Part shown: in pieces, positions 17,701 to 27,301 of the stretch
How positions within the stretch are numbered: the stretch's first letter is position 1
Layout: each line of letters starts with the position of its first letter
Assembly: GCA_903861445.1 (NCBI GenBank)
Contig: CAIOUK010000095.1
Location: 1-33,148, forward strand
Source of the DNA: an uncultured Verrucomicrobia subdivision 3 bacterium
GTDB taxonomy: Bacteria > Verrucomicrobiota > Verrucomicrobiia > Limisphaerales > UBA11358
DNA length: 33,148 bases
Direction: 5' to 3'
Made by a program: the position numbers and the translations under genes
The notes under the pieces: generated by a model
Databases searched by the model: none
What the model saw: only the letters and a program-made list of their open reading frames with translations
What the model was told of the DNA's origin: nothing

Positions 17701-18166
17701 TCGGATCGTGGTCGCTGCACCAAATAGTTTTGGAACCGTCGGCGTGTTCCTCGATTTCAAAAGCCACCGGCAGAAACGTCGCGGGCCGGTGATGCTGCGG
17801 CCAGTTGAACTCGATGCCGCCGCTCGCCCATGGCCCGGCGAGGCCGACGAGCGCGGGCTTGATGACGGACTGGTTGTAAATCAGGTCGTAGCCGTTGGTC
17901 TTGTCCTGAATCGCGTGGATGCGTCCGCCGATTTCCGGCAGCACCAAGACGCGCACAAATTCATTCTCCAGCCAAACGGCCTTCCATTTCCGGTCCACCG
18001 GCTTTTCGGCGATACGATCGGTGAAGGGCAGGGGATAGACTTTGCCACTGCTGCCCTGATACACACGCTTCTCCAGAAACATCGGGTTCTTGTCCGGCGG
18101 AGCGGGAAGATACGTCGGCAGCGTGATGGTGGTCTTGGTAACTTTGACGCGGGCGGTTTGGTTCAT
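14720..18166 (-). CDS. DUF5107 domain protein with C-terminal TPR array
   Basis: DUF5107-like N-terminus (KAVWLENEFVRVLVLPEIGGRIHAIQDKTNGYDLIYNQSVIKPALVGLAGPWASGGIEFNWPQHHRP) followed by many TPR motifs. Start moved to MNQTARVKV (18166) because the ORF-track start (18271) lies inside a tRNA. Confidence 0.85.
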   Translation of the reverse strand: MNQTARVKVTKTTITLPTYLPAPPDKNPMFLEKRVYQGSSGKVYPLPFTDRIAEKPVDRKWKAVWLENEFVRVLVLPEIGGRIHAIQDKTNGYDLIYNQSVIKPALVGLAGPWASGGIEFNWPQHHRPATFLPVAFEIEEHADGSKTIWCSDHDPMCRMKGMHGVCLHPGKAIVELKVRAYNRTPHVQTFLWWANVATRVHEAYQSFFPPDVYYVADHARRSMSEYPLAKGHYYGVNYGERGRKGIPASEVPGQFVPPHAGGKAPVDYAPNDLSFYANIPVPTSYMCMGSKEDFFGGYDYAAQAGIVHIANHHISPGKKQWTWGNHEFGYAWDRNLTDADAHGEFAPYIEIMAGVYTDNQPDFSFLQPGETKTWSQYWYPIQKIGAAQHANLDAAVSLKLAESKIYLGVSVTCKFAHAKISLAANGKKLFSSTRDLAPGQSFTKEIKLPRSVAETDLHLRITDAAGNDVISYQPKSRVVGQVPPPATEPSAPADIASADELYITGLHLEQYRHATRCPTLYWREALRRDPLDARCNNALGSWHLKRGEFSTAEKYFRQAIDRLTRRNANPHDGEVYYNLGLCLRYLGRDDEAYDAFYKACWNQAWMSAGYHALAEIDCCRKDWDKAEDHLSRVLSFPTQNLRATNLYGLVCRERGNVGGAKAVWSLVANADRLDWWNRCLRGEKLTSNLQMALDIAHDFARAGFFAEAIELLVERARLGRIESRRATQPFSGALNGTAEAAVLPDQSWGAMPLIRYTLGWLEQQRGDERAALKQFKQAAALPSDYCFPARLEEIAILEAAMRANPRDAKAPYYLGNLFYDRHRHAEAIALWEKSAKLDASFSIVWRNLGIGYFNIHGQPAKARAAYDRAFRANPQDARLLFERDQLWKRLGETPQRRLREFEKNSALVAQRDDLSVEFCALLNQTGRHVEVMRLLAGRQFQPWEGGEGGPLGQHVRTQLAFGREALAHHDYPCAISHFENALTAPRNLGEAKHLLANQSDIHYWLGSALAAAGEIGKAKQHWRRAANFKGDFQEMSVRAFSEMTYYSALALEKLGQRAKAKKLLRDLLAYAQQLAKTLAKIDYFATSLPTMLLFDDDLQFRQETAALFLQAQAQLGLGQKAQVKKLLQQILQRDPNHALAADLNLQNH
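15935..16028. repeat. palindromic multi-hairpin element (REP/MITE-like) embedded in frame in the DUF5107-TPR CDS
   Basis: Four adjacent perfect hairpins: ACAGCCG-CCT-CGGCTGT, CCGTTCAGCG-CCC-CGCTGAACGG, TTGAGTCGC-GCGGC-GCGACTCAA, GCGCCCG-AGG-CGGGCGC; flanked by GGAGC...GCTCC. Confidence 0.7.
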
Positions 18167-18210
18167 GCGGGGAAGTTTGGTTTGGAAGAACTTCAAAGTG
18201 CATTGCAAAA

Positions 18211-18285
<75 letters not shown>

Positions 18286-18482
18286 GACCGGCTGCAAAAA
18301 CGGACGTTTACGTTACTACAACCAGCCCAGACAACAAGTGGAAATTTTGGCGGGCGTGAAGCCGGTGGTAAAAGTATTCCGGGATTTTTTGAAACCTCGC
18401 GCATTGACAGACAGTCTCATATTTTTGAAACTATGATTTATAATGCAACCGCAACCCGTTCAGCTTCCCGCCGGCTTACCGC

Positions 18483-20075
18483 ATGAAATCACAAAATCGA
18501 AAAATTAGTTTGCTGGCGAGGGTCGCTTGCCTCTGGTTGACGCTGGGGTTTTCCGGGTTCAGCCAGACCCCCAGCCACCCCAACATTTTGTTTATCCTGT
18601 CCGATGATCATGCCTGGCAGGCGGTGAGTGCTTATGGCGAATCCCGGCATCTGATTCAGACGCCCAACATTGACCGGCTGGCGAAAGAAGGGATGCGGTT
18701 TGATCGTTTTCTGGTGAACAACTCCTTGTGCGGTCCCAGCCGCGCATCGTTCATCACGGGAACTTACAGTCATATCAACGGCTATTACAACCTGCAAAAC
18801 TGCCGGTTTGACGGCTCGCAGCCGACTTATCCGCAACTGCTCCAAAAGGCCGGTTACCAGACGGCGATGATTGGCAAATGGCATTTGGAAACCAATCCGA
18901 CGGGATTTGATTATTGGGAAATGCTCCTGGAGCAAGGCATATATTACAACCCGCCGATGATTCGCGATGGTCAGAAAGTGAAACATACCGGCTATGTCAC
19001 GGACATCATCACCGATCTTTCGCTGGACTGGTTGAAGCGGAGAGATCCGAACAAGCCCTTCATGCTGATGTGTTGGCACAAGGCGCCGCACCGCAATTGG
19101 GAGCCGGCCTTGCGCGATTTGGATTTTGATCACGACCGCATTTATCCCTTGCCGGACAATCTCTTCGATGATTATTCCGGTCGCGGTATGGCTGAGCACG
19201 AGCAGAACATGACCATTGCCAAGACCATGTTGCTGAAAGTGGACAACAAAGTTGGTTTTACGCTGAAGGAATTAACACCGGAGCAGAAAAAGATTTGGGA
19301 CGCCTACTATGTCCCGCGTAACACGGCGTTTCTGGAAAAAAAACTTACTGGTCGGGCGCTCACGGAATGGAAATACAACCGCTACATGCACGACTATCTC
19401 GCCTGCATCAAGGGCGTGGATGACAATGTTGGCCGGCTGTTGAAATATCTCGACGACACCGGTCTGGCGACGAACACCATTGTCATCTATTCATCCGATC
19501 AGGGCTTCTTCATGGGCGAACACGGCTGGTTTGACAAGCGCTGGATTTTTCAGGAGTCCGCGCGCACGCCCTTTCTCATCCGTTGGCCGGGTGTCATCAA
19601 AGCCGGGAGCGTAAATCAGGATTTGGTTGCCAACATTGATGTCGCCGAGACTTTCCTGCAAGTCGCCGGAGCGCCCATTCCCAACCGGATGCAGGGACGC
19701 AGTTTTCTCCCGCTGCTCAAGGGCAACACGCCCGCCGGCTGGCGCACCGCGTTTTACTATCATTACTACGAATACCCGGCCAGCCACAAGGTGCGTCCGC
19801 ATTACGGCATCATCACCACCAACTACACGTTGGTTCATTTCTATAAACCCGAAGTTCAGGGCAAACCGCTGAAGGCCATTGCCGCCATTCCTAACGATTA
19901 CTGGGAACTCTTCGACCACCAAAAGGATCCCGCCCAAATGCGCAGCGTCTTTGGCGAACCCACCTACGCGCAGGTGCAGACCAACCTGATGCAGGAAGTC
20001 TTCCGGTTGCGTAGCGAACTCAAAGAGCCGCCGCACGACAATCCCAAGTCCTACGGGGGCGATGATCGGGATTAA
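18483..20075 (+). CDS. sulfatase (arylsulfatase-type, S1 family), exported
   Basis: Signal peptide; PNILFILSDDHAWQAVSAYG; formylglycine motif CGPSR at 18729-18743; GKWHLE; SSDQGFFMGEHGWFDKR. Confidence 0.93.
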   Translation: MKSQNRKISLLARVACLWLTLGFSGFSQTPSHPNILFILSDDHAWQAVSAYGESRHLIQTPNIDRLAKEGMRFDRFLVNNSLCGPSRASFITGTYSHINGYYNLQNCRFDGSQPTYPQLLQKAGYQTAMIGKWHLETNPTGFDYWEMLLEQGIYYNPPMIRDGQKVKHTGYVTDIITDLSLDWLKRRDPNKPFMLMCWHKAPHRNWEPALRDLDFDHDRIYPLPDNLFDDYSGRGMAEHEQNMTIAKTMLLKVDNKVGFTLKELTPEQKKIWDAYYVPRNTAFLEKKLTGRALTEWKYNRYMHDYLACIKGVDDNVGRLLKYLDDTGLATNTIVIYSSDQGFFMGEHGWFDKRWIFQESARTPFLIRWPGVIKAGSVNQDLVANIDVAETFLQVAGAPIPNRMQGRSFLPLLKGNTPAGWRTAFYYHYYEYPASHKVRPHYGIITTNYTLVHFYKPEVQGKPLKAIAAIPNDYWELFDHQKDPAQMRSVFGEPTYAQVQTNLMQEVFRLRSELKEPPHDNPKSYGGDDRD

Positions 20076-20222
20076 AATTCGCCAATCGGATTCAGCCGTT
20101 GGCCGGTCTCGGTGAATCATTGATTTAACCCACAAATTCGGCGGCAACGACAAGCGGTGTGTCGCGCTTTGTTTTGATTAGGACTTTCATTTTTACCCCG
20201 CTGAATTAAAGTATTTGCGCTC

Positions 20223-20792
20223 ATGATTTTGGTTTTGGACAACTACGATTCGTTCACCTACAACCTCGTCCAGTATCTCGGCGAACTGGGAGCGGACTTG
20301 CAGGTGCGGCGCAACGACGAGATTTCGCTCGACCAAATCCGCGCGCTCAAGCCCGAACGCATCCTCGTCTCGCCCGGCCCGTGTTCGCCGCGCGAAGCGG
20401 GTTTATCCAACGACGTCATCAAGACTTTCGCCAGCGAAGGAATTCCGATTTTCGGCGTCTGCCTCGGCCACCAATGCATCGGGCACACCTTTGGCGCGGA
20501 GGTCGTGGTGAATTACCGCATGATGCACGGCAAAGTTTCGCCGATTAAGCACAATGGCAAAGATTTGTTCACGGGAATGCCGAATCCATTTCTGGCGACG
20601 CGCTATCATTCGCTCGTCATCAAGCGCGACACGATTCCCGATTGCCTCGAAATCACCGCCGAGACGGACGAAGGCGAAATCATGGGCGTGAAACACAAGA
20701 CGCTGCCGATCTGGGGCGTGCAGTTCCATCCCGAAAGCATTTTGACCGAAAGCGGCCGCACGATTCTGAAAAACTTTCTGAAACTGAAATAA
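20223..20792 (+). CDS. trpG: glutamine amidotransferase, anthranilate/aminodeoxychorismate synthase component II
   Basis: [71 protein letters not shown]. trpG versus pabA cannot be decided from sequence alone. Confidence 0.93.
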   Translation: MILVLDNYDSFTYNLVQYLGELGADLQVRRNDEISLDQIRALKPERILVSPGPCSPREAGLSNDVIKTFASEGIPIFGVCLGHQCIGHTFGAEVVVNYRMMHGKVSPIKHNGKDLFTGMPNPFLATRYHSLVIKRDTIPDCLEITAETDEGEIMGVKHKTLPIWGVQFHPESILTESGRTILKNFLKLK

Positions 20793-20798
20793 TCCACC

Positions 20799-21161
20799 AT
20801 GCAGATTCATTTGCTCAAATCCAAGATTCACCGTGCCACCGTCACCGGCGGCGACGTGAATTACGAAGGCAGCCTGACCATTTCCGCCGACCTTATGGAG
20901 AAATGCGGCTTGCAGGAATACGAAAAAATTCTTTGCGGCAACATGGCCAACGGCAACCGGTGGGAGACCTACGCCATTCGCGGCAAAAAAGGCACGGGCG
21001 AAATCATCATGAACGGCGCGGTTGCCCATCTCGGCAAAAAAGGCGACGTGCTGACCATTATGAACTTCGCGGCTGTCAGCCAAAAGAAGGCGAAGAAATG
21101 GAAGCCACGCGTGATTGTCCTTGGCAAGGGAAATAAAATTTTGAGCACGCGCGGCATCTGA
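20799..21161 (+). CDS. panD: aspartate 1-decarboxylase
   Basis: 120 aa; KSKIHRATVTGGDVNYEGSLTISADLMEKCGL with the pyruvoyl self-cleavage site G-S; NGNRWETYAIRGKKGTGEIIMNGAVAHLGKKGD. Confidence 0.95.
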   Translation: MQIHLLKSKIHRATVTGGDVNYEGSLTISADLMEKCGLQEYEKILCGNMANGNRWETYAIRGKKGTGEIIMNGAVAHLGKKGDVLTIMNFAAVSQKKAKKWKPRVIVLGKGNKILSTRGI

Positions 21162-21273
21162 ATTGTGTGCAGGCGCCCCTCTACGTCTAGTTTTCGGTGA
21201 CAGACTGCGAGTGGATGGCGGCTTATTTTTTAAGCAGACGCTCATTCCACCAGCAAAGCATTGTTGCCATAAT

Positions 21274-24039
21274 ATGTCTATCAGCCGAATTAAACTGTTC
21301 ACCCTTTCGGTTCTTCTAGTCTCATCGTTGACTGCACTACATGCCGCCGAGGTTGGCGGTTTACACTGCGAATACCTTACCGATCTTTTGGGCGTTGACA
21401 CGCCGCAACCGCGATTGAGTTGGCTGCTGGAATCCACCCAACGTGGCGAATGCCAGACGGCGTATCAGGTGTTGGTCGCTTCGTCGCCGGAACGGCTCGG
21501 TCATGATAAGGGAGATTTGTGGGATAGCGGCAAGGTGGCGTCCGACCAGAGCATCCAAGTGAAATATGCGGGTAAGCCTTTGAGCAGCCGTCAGCCCTGT
21601 TATTGGAAGGTGCGTGTCTGGGACAAAAACGGCCGCGCCTCTGATTGGAGCCAGCCGGCGTTTTGGACCATGGGGCTGCTGGCCGACAAGGACTGGCGCG
21701 GTCGCTGGATTGCGTCCGATCTGGAGCTGATGGATTATCAAAAAGAACTACGCGCGCTGACGGATTTTGGGATGGAAGATGAGAAAGTTATCTGGGACCT
21801 GGCCAAAAAAATCCGACCAAAGCTGGCCAGCGTGACCAATGCTCCGGCGATCTGTTTGCGCAAGGAGTTTGACACGCCCAAAACCATTCGCCGCGCGGTG
21901 GTTTCGGTTTCCGGACTCGGCGTCTTTGAGCTTTACCTGAACGGTCAGCGCGTCGGCGATCATCAACTGGATCCGGCCTACACGGATTACCAAAAAAGGG
22001 TTTTGTATGTTACACACGATGTCACGGCCCTGCTGCGACCGGGGCGCAATGCGCTGGGGGTCGTGCTCGGTAACGGTTGGTTCAATCTGATCACTCCTCA
22101 TGTGCTGCGCTTTTACGCCGCTGATTACATTGCGCCGCCGCAACTGCGGCTCGACCTCGACTTGGAATTCACCGATGGCTCGCACGAATTTATCGGCAGT
22201 GACGAGAGTTGGAAGTTCACGACCGACGGCCCAATCCGTTTTAACTGCGTGCTGGCCGGTGAAACCTATGACGCCCGCAAGGAAATGCCGGGCTGGGCCG
22301 AGGCGGGTTTCGACGACGCGCAATGGAAGCCGGCCAAGTCCGCGTCCGCGCCGGACGGCCGCCTGTTTAGCCAGCAAGTGCGCCCGGTGCGCAAGGTGCA
22401 AACGCTGCCGGCCGTGAGCGTGAAAAAAGTAAAAGGAGTCTGGCGTTTTGACCTCGGTGTGGAAACGACCGGCTGGGCCAAGGTGCGCGTGAAGGGTAAA
22501 CCCGGCCAGGTCGTCACCATCCGATTACCCGGCTCTGATTCGCACACGCTCGGTCGCTACCAGACGAGCAAATACATCCTGCGCGGCGGCGATTATGAAG
22601 AATTTGAACCGCGCTTTTGCTACGCGGGTTTCCGTTATGTGGAGGTGGCCGGACTGGATTATCAACCCGCGCTGACTGATTGCGTGGGACAGCAGGTTTG
22701 CACGGATCTGGAACCGGCGGGCAGCTTCGCGTGTTCCGATGAGCGTCTCAACCGACTTCAGACCATCCTGCTGCGAACCTTGCGGAATTACATCGTCCAC
22801 ATTCCCAATGATCCAACCCGCGAAAAGGCGGGCTGGACGCAAGATATTGAAAACGGTTTCTTTGAAACAGCGCTCAACTTCAACGCGGTGACAATGTATG
22901 CCAAGTGGCAGCATGATTTTCTCGATGCCATTCACCCCAATGGCTACATGCCGCCCGTCGTGCCCGGCCGGTTTGACGGCCCGACCATCAACGGCCCGTG
23001 GTGGGGCGGCGTGGTGATTTACGCGCCTTGGTATATGTATGAGTTCTATGGCGACCGCGAAATCCTCGCCGAGAGTTATCCCGCCATGAAGGCGCAATTT
23101 AATTATCTCGGCTCGCTCGCGACCAATCATGTCGTGCGTTGGGGATTGGGCGACTGGCTTGAAGTGGGCAGTGTCCGTCCGGTGCGCACTCCGATCCCGC
23201 TCACCTCAACCTGTGCTTATTATTGGTTCGCCTGCATTCTGCGCGACACCGCCAACCTGCTGAATCGGCCGGAGGAAGCCAAGCACTTTGCCGCCGAAGC
23301 CGAGGCCATTTGCGCCGCCTACAACCGCGAATTCTTCAATTCCAAAACTGGCGACTATGCCAGCGGCAGCCAGACCTGCCAGCTCGTGTCGCTGGTATTC
23401 GGACTGGTGCCGGAAGCGCAGCGCGAATGGGTCAAGCAGCGTCTGGCCGAACGCATTGCTAAAGACAAAGACCACCTCACCACCGGCTTCGTCGGCACAC
23501 CGCTGCTGCTGACCGGCCTGACGGACTTGGGCCTACCTGGACTCGCCTGGAACATCGCCACGCAAACAAATTATCCGAGTTTCATTGACGCGGTTCTGAA
23601 TCGCGGCAACAGCGTCATGAAGGAGGATTGGAAAGGCGGTTTGGTGCAGATGCCGTCGTTACAGGGGCCGATTGGCACCTGGTTTTATCATTCGCTGGCC
23701 GGCATTCGACTCGACCCGCAAGCGCCCGGCTTCAAGCGTATTATCATCAAGCCAGAAATCGCCAACAATCTGACATGGGTTCAGGCCCATCATGATTCCC
23801 CCTATGGTCGCATTGTTAGCAACTGGAAACGCGAGGGACAAAAATTAACGATGGAGGTGACGATTCCCGCCAACACCACCGCGACGGTGTATGTGCGGGC
23901 GCGGGATGCGGCGTCCGTCACCGAATCCAACAAACTTGCCAGTGAAACAACGGGCGTGAAATTCTTACGAACAGAGAATAACGCGGCGGTCTATGCGGTC
24001 GGCTCGGGAACTTACCGGTTCCAGTCCACGCTTCCGTGA
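21274..24039 (+). CDS. GH78 alpha-L-rhamnosidase
   Basis: Signal peptide from MSISRIKLFTLSVLLVSS; N-terminal GH78-type domains, DPTREKAGWTQD catalytic-region motif, C-terminal GH78 beta-sandwich. Start placed at 21274 rather than 21163. Confidence 0.9.
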   Translation: MSISRIKLFTLSVLLVSSLTALHAAEVGGLHCEYLTDLLGVDTPQPRLSWLLESTQRGECQTAYQVLVASSPERLGHDKGDLWDSGKVASDQSIQVKYAGKPLSSRQPCYWKVRVWDKNGRASDWSQPAFWTMGLLADKDWRGRWIASDLELMDYQKELRALTDFGMEDEKVIWDLAKKIRPKLASVTNAPAICLRKEFDTPKTIRRAVVSVSGLGVFELYLNGQRVGDHQLDPAYTDYQKRVLYVTHDVTALLRPGRNALGVVLGNGWFNLITPHVLRFYAADYIAPPQLRLDLDLEFTDGSHEFIGSDESWKFTTDGPIRFNCVLAGETYDARKEMPGWAEAGFDDAQWKPAKSASAPDGRLFSQQVRPVRKVQTLPAVSVKKVKGVWRFDLGVETTGWAKVRVKGKPGQVVTIRLPGSDSHTLGRYQTSKYILRGGDYEEFEPRFCYAGFRYVEVAGLDYQPALTDCVGQQVCTDLEPAGSFACSDERLNRLQTILLRTLRNYIVHIPNDPTREKAGWTQDIENGFFETALNFNAVTMYAKWQHDFLDAIHPNGYMPPVVPGRFDGPTINGPWWGGVVIYAPWYMYEFYGDREILAESYPAMKAQFNYLGSLATNHVVRWGLGDWLEVGSVRPVRTPIPLTSTCAYYWFACILRDTANLLNRPEEAKHFAAEAEAICAAYNREFFNSKTGDYASGSQTCQLVSLVFGLVPEAQREWVKQRLAERIAKDKDHLTTGFVGTPLLLTGLTDLGLPGLAWNIATQTNYPSFIDAVLNRGNSVMKEDWKGGLVQMPSLQGPIGTWFYHSLAGIRLDPQAPGFKRIIIKPEIANNLTWVQAHHDSPYGRIVSNWKREGQKLTMEVTIPANTTATVYVRARDAASVTESNKLASETTGVKFLRTENNAAVYAVGSGTYRFQSTLP

Positions 24040-24216
24040 ATGAAATATTCTCGAGTAAAAAACTAGGCGTGGCAGATAACAAAACGTTAACGCCAGACTG
24101 ACAAAGTCCTCACAACTAAAAAACAAAGTGCTAAAATAATGATACAAAAGTTACCCGTGCCCGCCCCACGGGCTATGGATTAAAAGGTCCCACTTGCTCA
24201 TGTAAATATTTCAATC

Positions 24217-27195
24217 GTGAAACGAACTATTCAGATCATCATCGGAGCAGCTCTTCTTGCCCTCACCGCCTTCAGCCACGCTGCGCTGCCAGTGGTCACG
24301 GTGAACACGCTAGAGGATTGCAATGTCGTCTGGGACTCGCCCAGCAGGGATTCCTTTGGCTCGATGCCGTTGGGCAACGGAGACGTCGGGCTGAATGTGT
24401 GGGTCGAGGAGAACGGAGACCTGGTGTTTTACATCAGCAAAATAGGCGCGTTCGACGCCGGGCATTCGCTGCCGAAACTCGGACGCGTGCGGGTGCGGTT
24501 CGCGCCGGCGCTCGACGTGAAAGACTTCCGGCAGTCGCTGGTGCTGCGCGATGCAGCCATCGCAATCAAGGCCGGCGATGTCAATCTGAAGGTATGGGTG
24601 GATGCCAACGCGCCGGTGATTCGCGTGACGGGCAGCAGCGCGACCCCGCGCACCGCCACCATTGCCGTTGAACCGCTCCGGGCGCTGGCCAACGCAGAGT
24701 CCGCACTTCCGTCCAAGGGCACACCCGGGGTGATCTTCAATGACAAAGTGGACCGGCTCGCCTGGTGCTACCGCAACCAATCGTCGGACTGGGCAAAGAA
24801 GCTCGCGTCGCAGAACACGCCGGACTTGGTCGCCAAGATCAAGGATCCGATTCTGCATCGCACTTCCGGCTGCGTGTTGCAGGCTCAAGGGTTTGTGCGT
24901 GAGAATCGGACTACCTTGAAAACAAAAGCGCCAGCAACGACCTATGATTGCTCGGTGCGCGTGCTTTCCAACCAACCGGAGAGCGTCCAGGAATGGCTGT
25001 CCGCTGCGGAGCAACCGGTGAAATCCGACTGGAATGCGCATCAGGTTTACTGGAATTCCTTTTGGAATCGCAGCCATATTTTTGTCACGGGCTGCGGTTC
25101 GGGCTCGATCAATCTTGACCAATACCGCTTCACTCAGTTTTCCATTGGCTCGAAAGCCTACGAGGGACACAAAGAAATTCCAGCCGTCAAGAACGCTTTC
25201 CAGCTTAGTCAGCGCTATGCGTTGGAGCGATTCTGCGAAGCTATCGCCAGCCGTGGCGAGGTGCCTCCGCCATTCAACGGCTCGATCTTCACCATGGACA
25301 TGCCCGCCGGCGTGATGAGTTTTAGCGGGCCGAAGAAGGGCGTGTCTTCCGCCGATGGCCGCGATTGGGGATTTCTCCCCTTCATGTGGCAGAACACGCG
25401 CCATCCCTATTGGGCGATGGCCACTCGCGGCGACTATGACACGCTCTGTCCCGGCATGCAGTTCGTGCGCGACGGACTCGATGTCTGCCGCGACCGCTGC
25501 CGGAAACAATTCGGCATTGACGGTGCCTTCATCAATGAGGCCAGCCTGTGGTATAATGTCGGCTCGTTCGGTGGGGCCGGGCCGGCGCATCTCCGCTATC
25601 ACCAACTTGCCACCGTCGAATTGCCCTGCATCATGGCCGAAACCTACGAGCACACGCGCGATCGGAAATTCCTGAATGAAATTCTACTGCCGTGTGCGGA
25701 CGACTTCATTGCCTATTACGCGAACCGTTTTCCCAAGCGCGACGCCAACGGCAAGATGCTGATGGAGAAGGTCGGTTGCGTCGAGACCTATCAGGGTGTC
25801 AACAATCCCTGCACCGAGATCGGCGGCCTAAAATTCCTACTGACCAAGTTGCTTACCTTTGAAATTAACGACGTCCGCCCCGCAAAATGGAGCCAGTTGT
25901 TCGCCGCGATGCCAGACGTGCCGACGCGCCGGATTCGCGGTATGGATCTGCTGTCCGTCGGGGATGTGTATGAGCCTGGCCGTTCCGATTGCGAGACTCC
26001 AGAGTTGTATTCGGTTTATCCATTCCGCCAAGCGTGGCTCGGCACCCCGGCGAAGCTCGCTCTGGCTCGGCAATCTTTCCACGTCCGCAACGTCTCGCTC
26101 GACGGCACGGTGGACTCCCAGCCGGTGGAAACCGGTGGTTGGCAGGCTGCACCCGTCCAAGCCGCCTATCTCGGATTGCCGCGTGAGGCGGCGCGTCTGG
26201 CGAGCATCAACTTCAACGACGCGTTCATCAATTGGTGCGAGAACTTTGAACCCAACACGCCGTTTCCGAACCGTCCGCGCGCCCGTTTCCCGGCCTTCTG
26301 GGAGTGCAAGATGGATTACACGCCGGACAACGACCACGGCGCGAACTCCGTGAACACTTTGCAGAGTATGCTGCTCCAGAGCGATGGTAAAAAAATCCTG
26401 CTGCTTCCGGCCTGGCCGGAGGACTGGGATGTTTCGTTCAAACTGTGCGCCGCCGACAATACCACCGTTGAGTGCGAATATCGCAACGGCAAGGTGCAAT
26501 CGTTGAAGGTGACGCCGGCGTCGCGGAAAGCGGATATCGTGGATATGGCATCGTCGGAAAACCGCATCCGCACGCTGGTAGAGATTGCCTGCGCGGATCG
26601 CAACTATCTGTTCAATCTACCGCCGATGCTCGATGCCCAGCCGAAGCCGGGCCCGGCAACGGAGGCGTGGCTGAAGAAATACGGGGAATGTCTGGAAGGG
26701 ACCAAGGCTGGGCCGTGGGAAAACTGCCTATTCAAGGGACGCACGCTCTATGTCTTCGCCTTTGACGGAAAGCGGGCATCCGCACCGCGTGTCGCCGCGA
26801 CGGTTCTCAAACAGAATTATCTCACCGGAGAAACTGAAAAGCCTGTGAGCATCCTTAAAGTGGATTATGACTGCGATCTCAATTCGCTGGCGCAGACAGC
26901 TCCCTCGATGGGATCGTTCAAAGCCATCAGGACTGGAACCACTCTTGATTTCGGCCAGCCGCAAACTTTTGACCGGCTTGAATTCACCATTGATAATCCC
27001 GGCCACCGTCGAGGACAGGCTAATGCTTTCGCGCTGCAAGCCCAACAGCCGGATGGCTCCTGGAAAACCGTCCACAACGGGAAAGTCTATGGAATAATTT
27101 ACGCCAAGCGCTTCGCGCCGGTGACCGCCCAAAAGCTGCGCCTCAACATCGACGCTCCCGTAAGCCAGTTCGACATCTTTCCCCCGGGGAAGTGA
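24217..27195 (+). CDS. DUF5703 domain-containing, GH95-like (alpha/alpha)6 hydrolase with C-terminal discoidin-like segment
   Basis: Signal peptide; VVWDSPSRDSFGSMPLGNGDVGLNVWVEENGDLVFYISKIGAFDAG resembles the GH95/DUF5703 N-terminal domain. C-terminal TTLDFGQPQTFDRLEFTIDNPG...QKLRLNIDAP resembles an F5/8 type C-like fold. Confidence 0.78.
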   Translation: MKRTIQIIIGAALLALTAFSHAALPVVTVNTLEDCNVVWDSPSRDSFGSMPLGNGDVGLNVWVEENGDLVFYISKIGAFDAGHSLPKLGRVRVRFAPALDVKDFRQSLVLRDAAIAIKAGDVNLKVWVDANAPVIRVTGSSATPRTATIAVEPLRALANAESALPSKGTPGVIFNDKVDRLAWCYRNQSSDWAKKLASQNTPDLVAKIKDPILHRTSGCVLQAQGFVRENRTTLKTKAPATTYDCSVRVLSNQPESVQEWLSAAEQPVKSDWNAHQVYWNSFWNRSHIFVTGCGSGSINLDQYRFTQFSIGSKAYEGHKEIPAVKNAFQLSQRYALERFCEAIASRGEVPPPFNGSIFTMDMPAGVMSFSGPKKGVSSADGRDWGFLPFMWQNTRHPYWAMATRGDYDTLCPGMQFVRDGLDVCRDRCRKQFGIDGAFINEASLWYNVGSFGGAGPAHLRYHQLATVELPCIMAETYEHTRDRKFLNEILLPCADDFIAYYANRFPKRDANGKMLMEKVGCVETYQGVNNPCTEIGGLKFLLTKLLTFEINDVRPAKWSQLFAAMPDVPTRRIRGMDLLSVGDVYEPGRSDCETPELYSVYPFRQAWLGTPAKLALARQSFHVRNVSLDGTVDSQPVETGGWQAAPVQAAYLGLPREAARLASINFNDAFINWCENFEPNTPFPNRPRARFPAFWECKMDYTPDNDHGANSVNTLQSMLLQSDGKKILLLPAWPEDWDVSFKLCAADNTTVECEYRNGKVQSLKVTPASRKADIVDMASSENRIRTLVEIACADRNYLFNLPPMLDAQPKPGPATEAWLKKYGECLEGTKAGPWENCLFKGRTLYVFAFDGKRASAPRVAATVLKQNYLTGETEKPVSILKVDYDCDLNSLAQTAPSMGSFKAIRTGTTLDFGQPQTFDRLEFTIDNPGHRRGQANAFALQAQQPDGSWKTVHNGKVYGIIYAKRFAPVTAQKLRLNIDAPVSQFDIFPPGK

Positions 27196-27301
27196 ATTGG
27201 GAATGAAGAAACGGCGAAACTTGGTGATACGAACTTTATAATTTTTAGATTCTCGCACTTTACCAAATGTCCTCAATTAACGCACAATAGGAAAATTCCA
27301 C

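Noticed and set aside
18404-18444. TTGACA (18404) and TATAAT (18439) upstream of the sulfatase gene
   Set aside because: Spacer of 29 bp is too long for a sigma-70 promoter; alternative -10 choices also give poor spacing.
24310-25653. 447-aa minus-strand ORF antisense to the DUF5703 gene
   Set aside because: His/Arg/Gly-rich shadow ORF with no recognisable motif; the sense strand is clearly coding.
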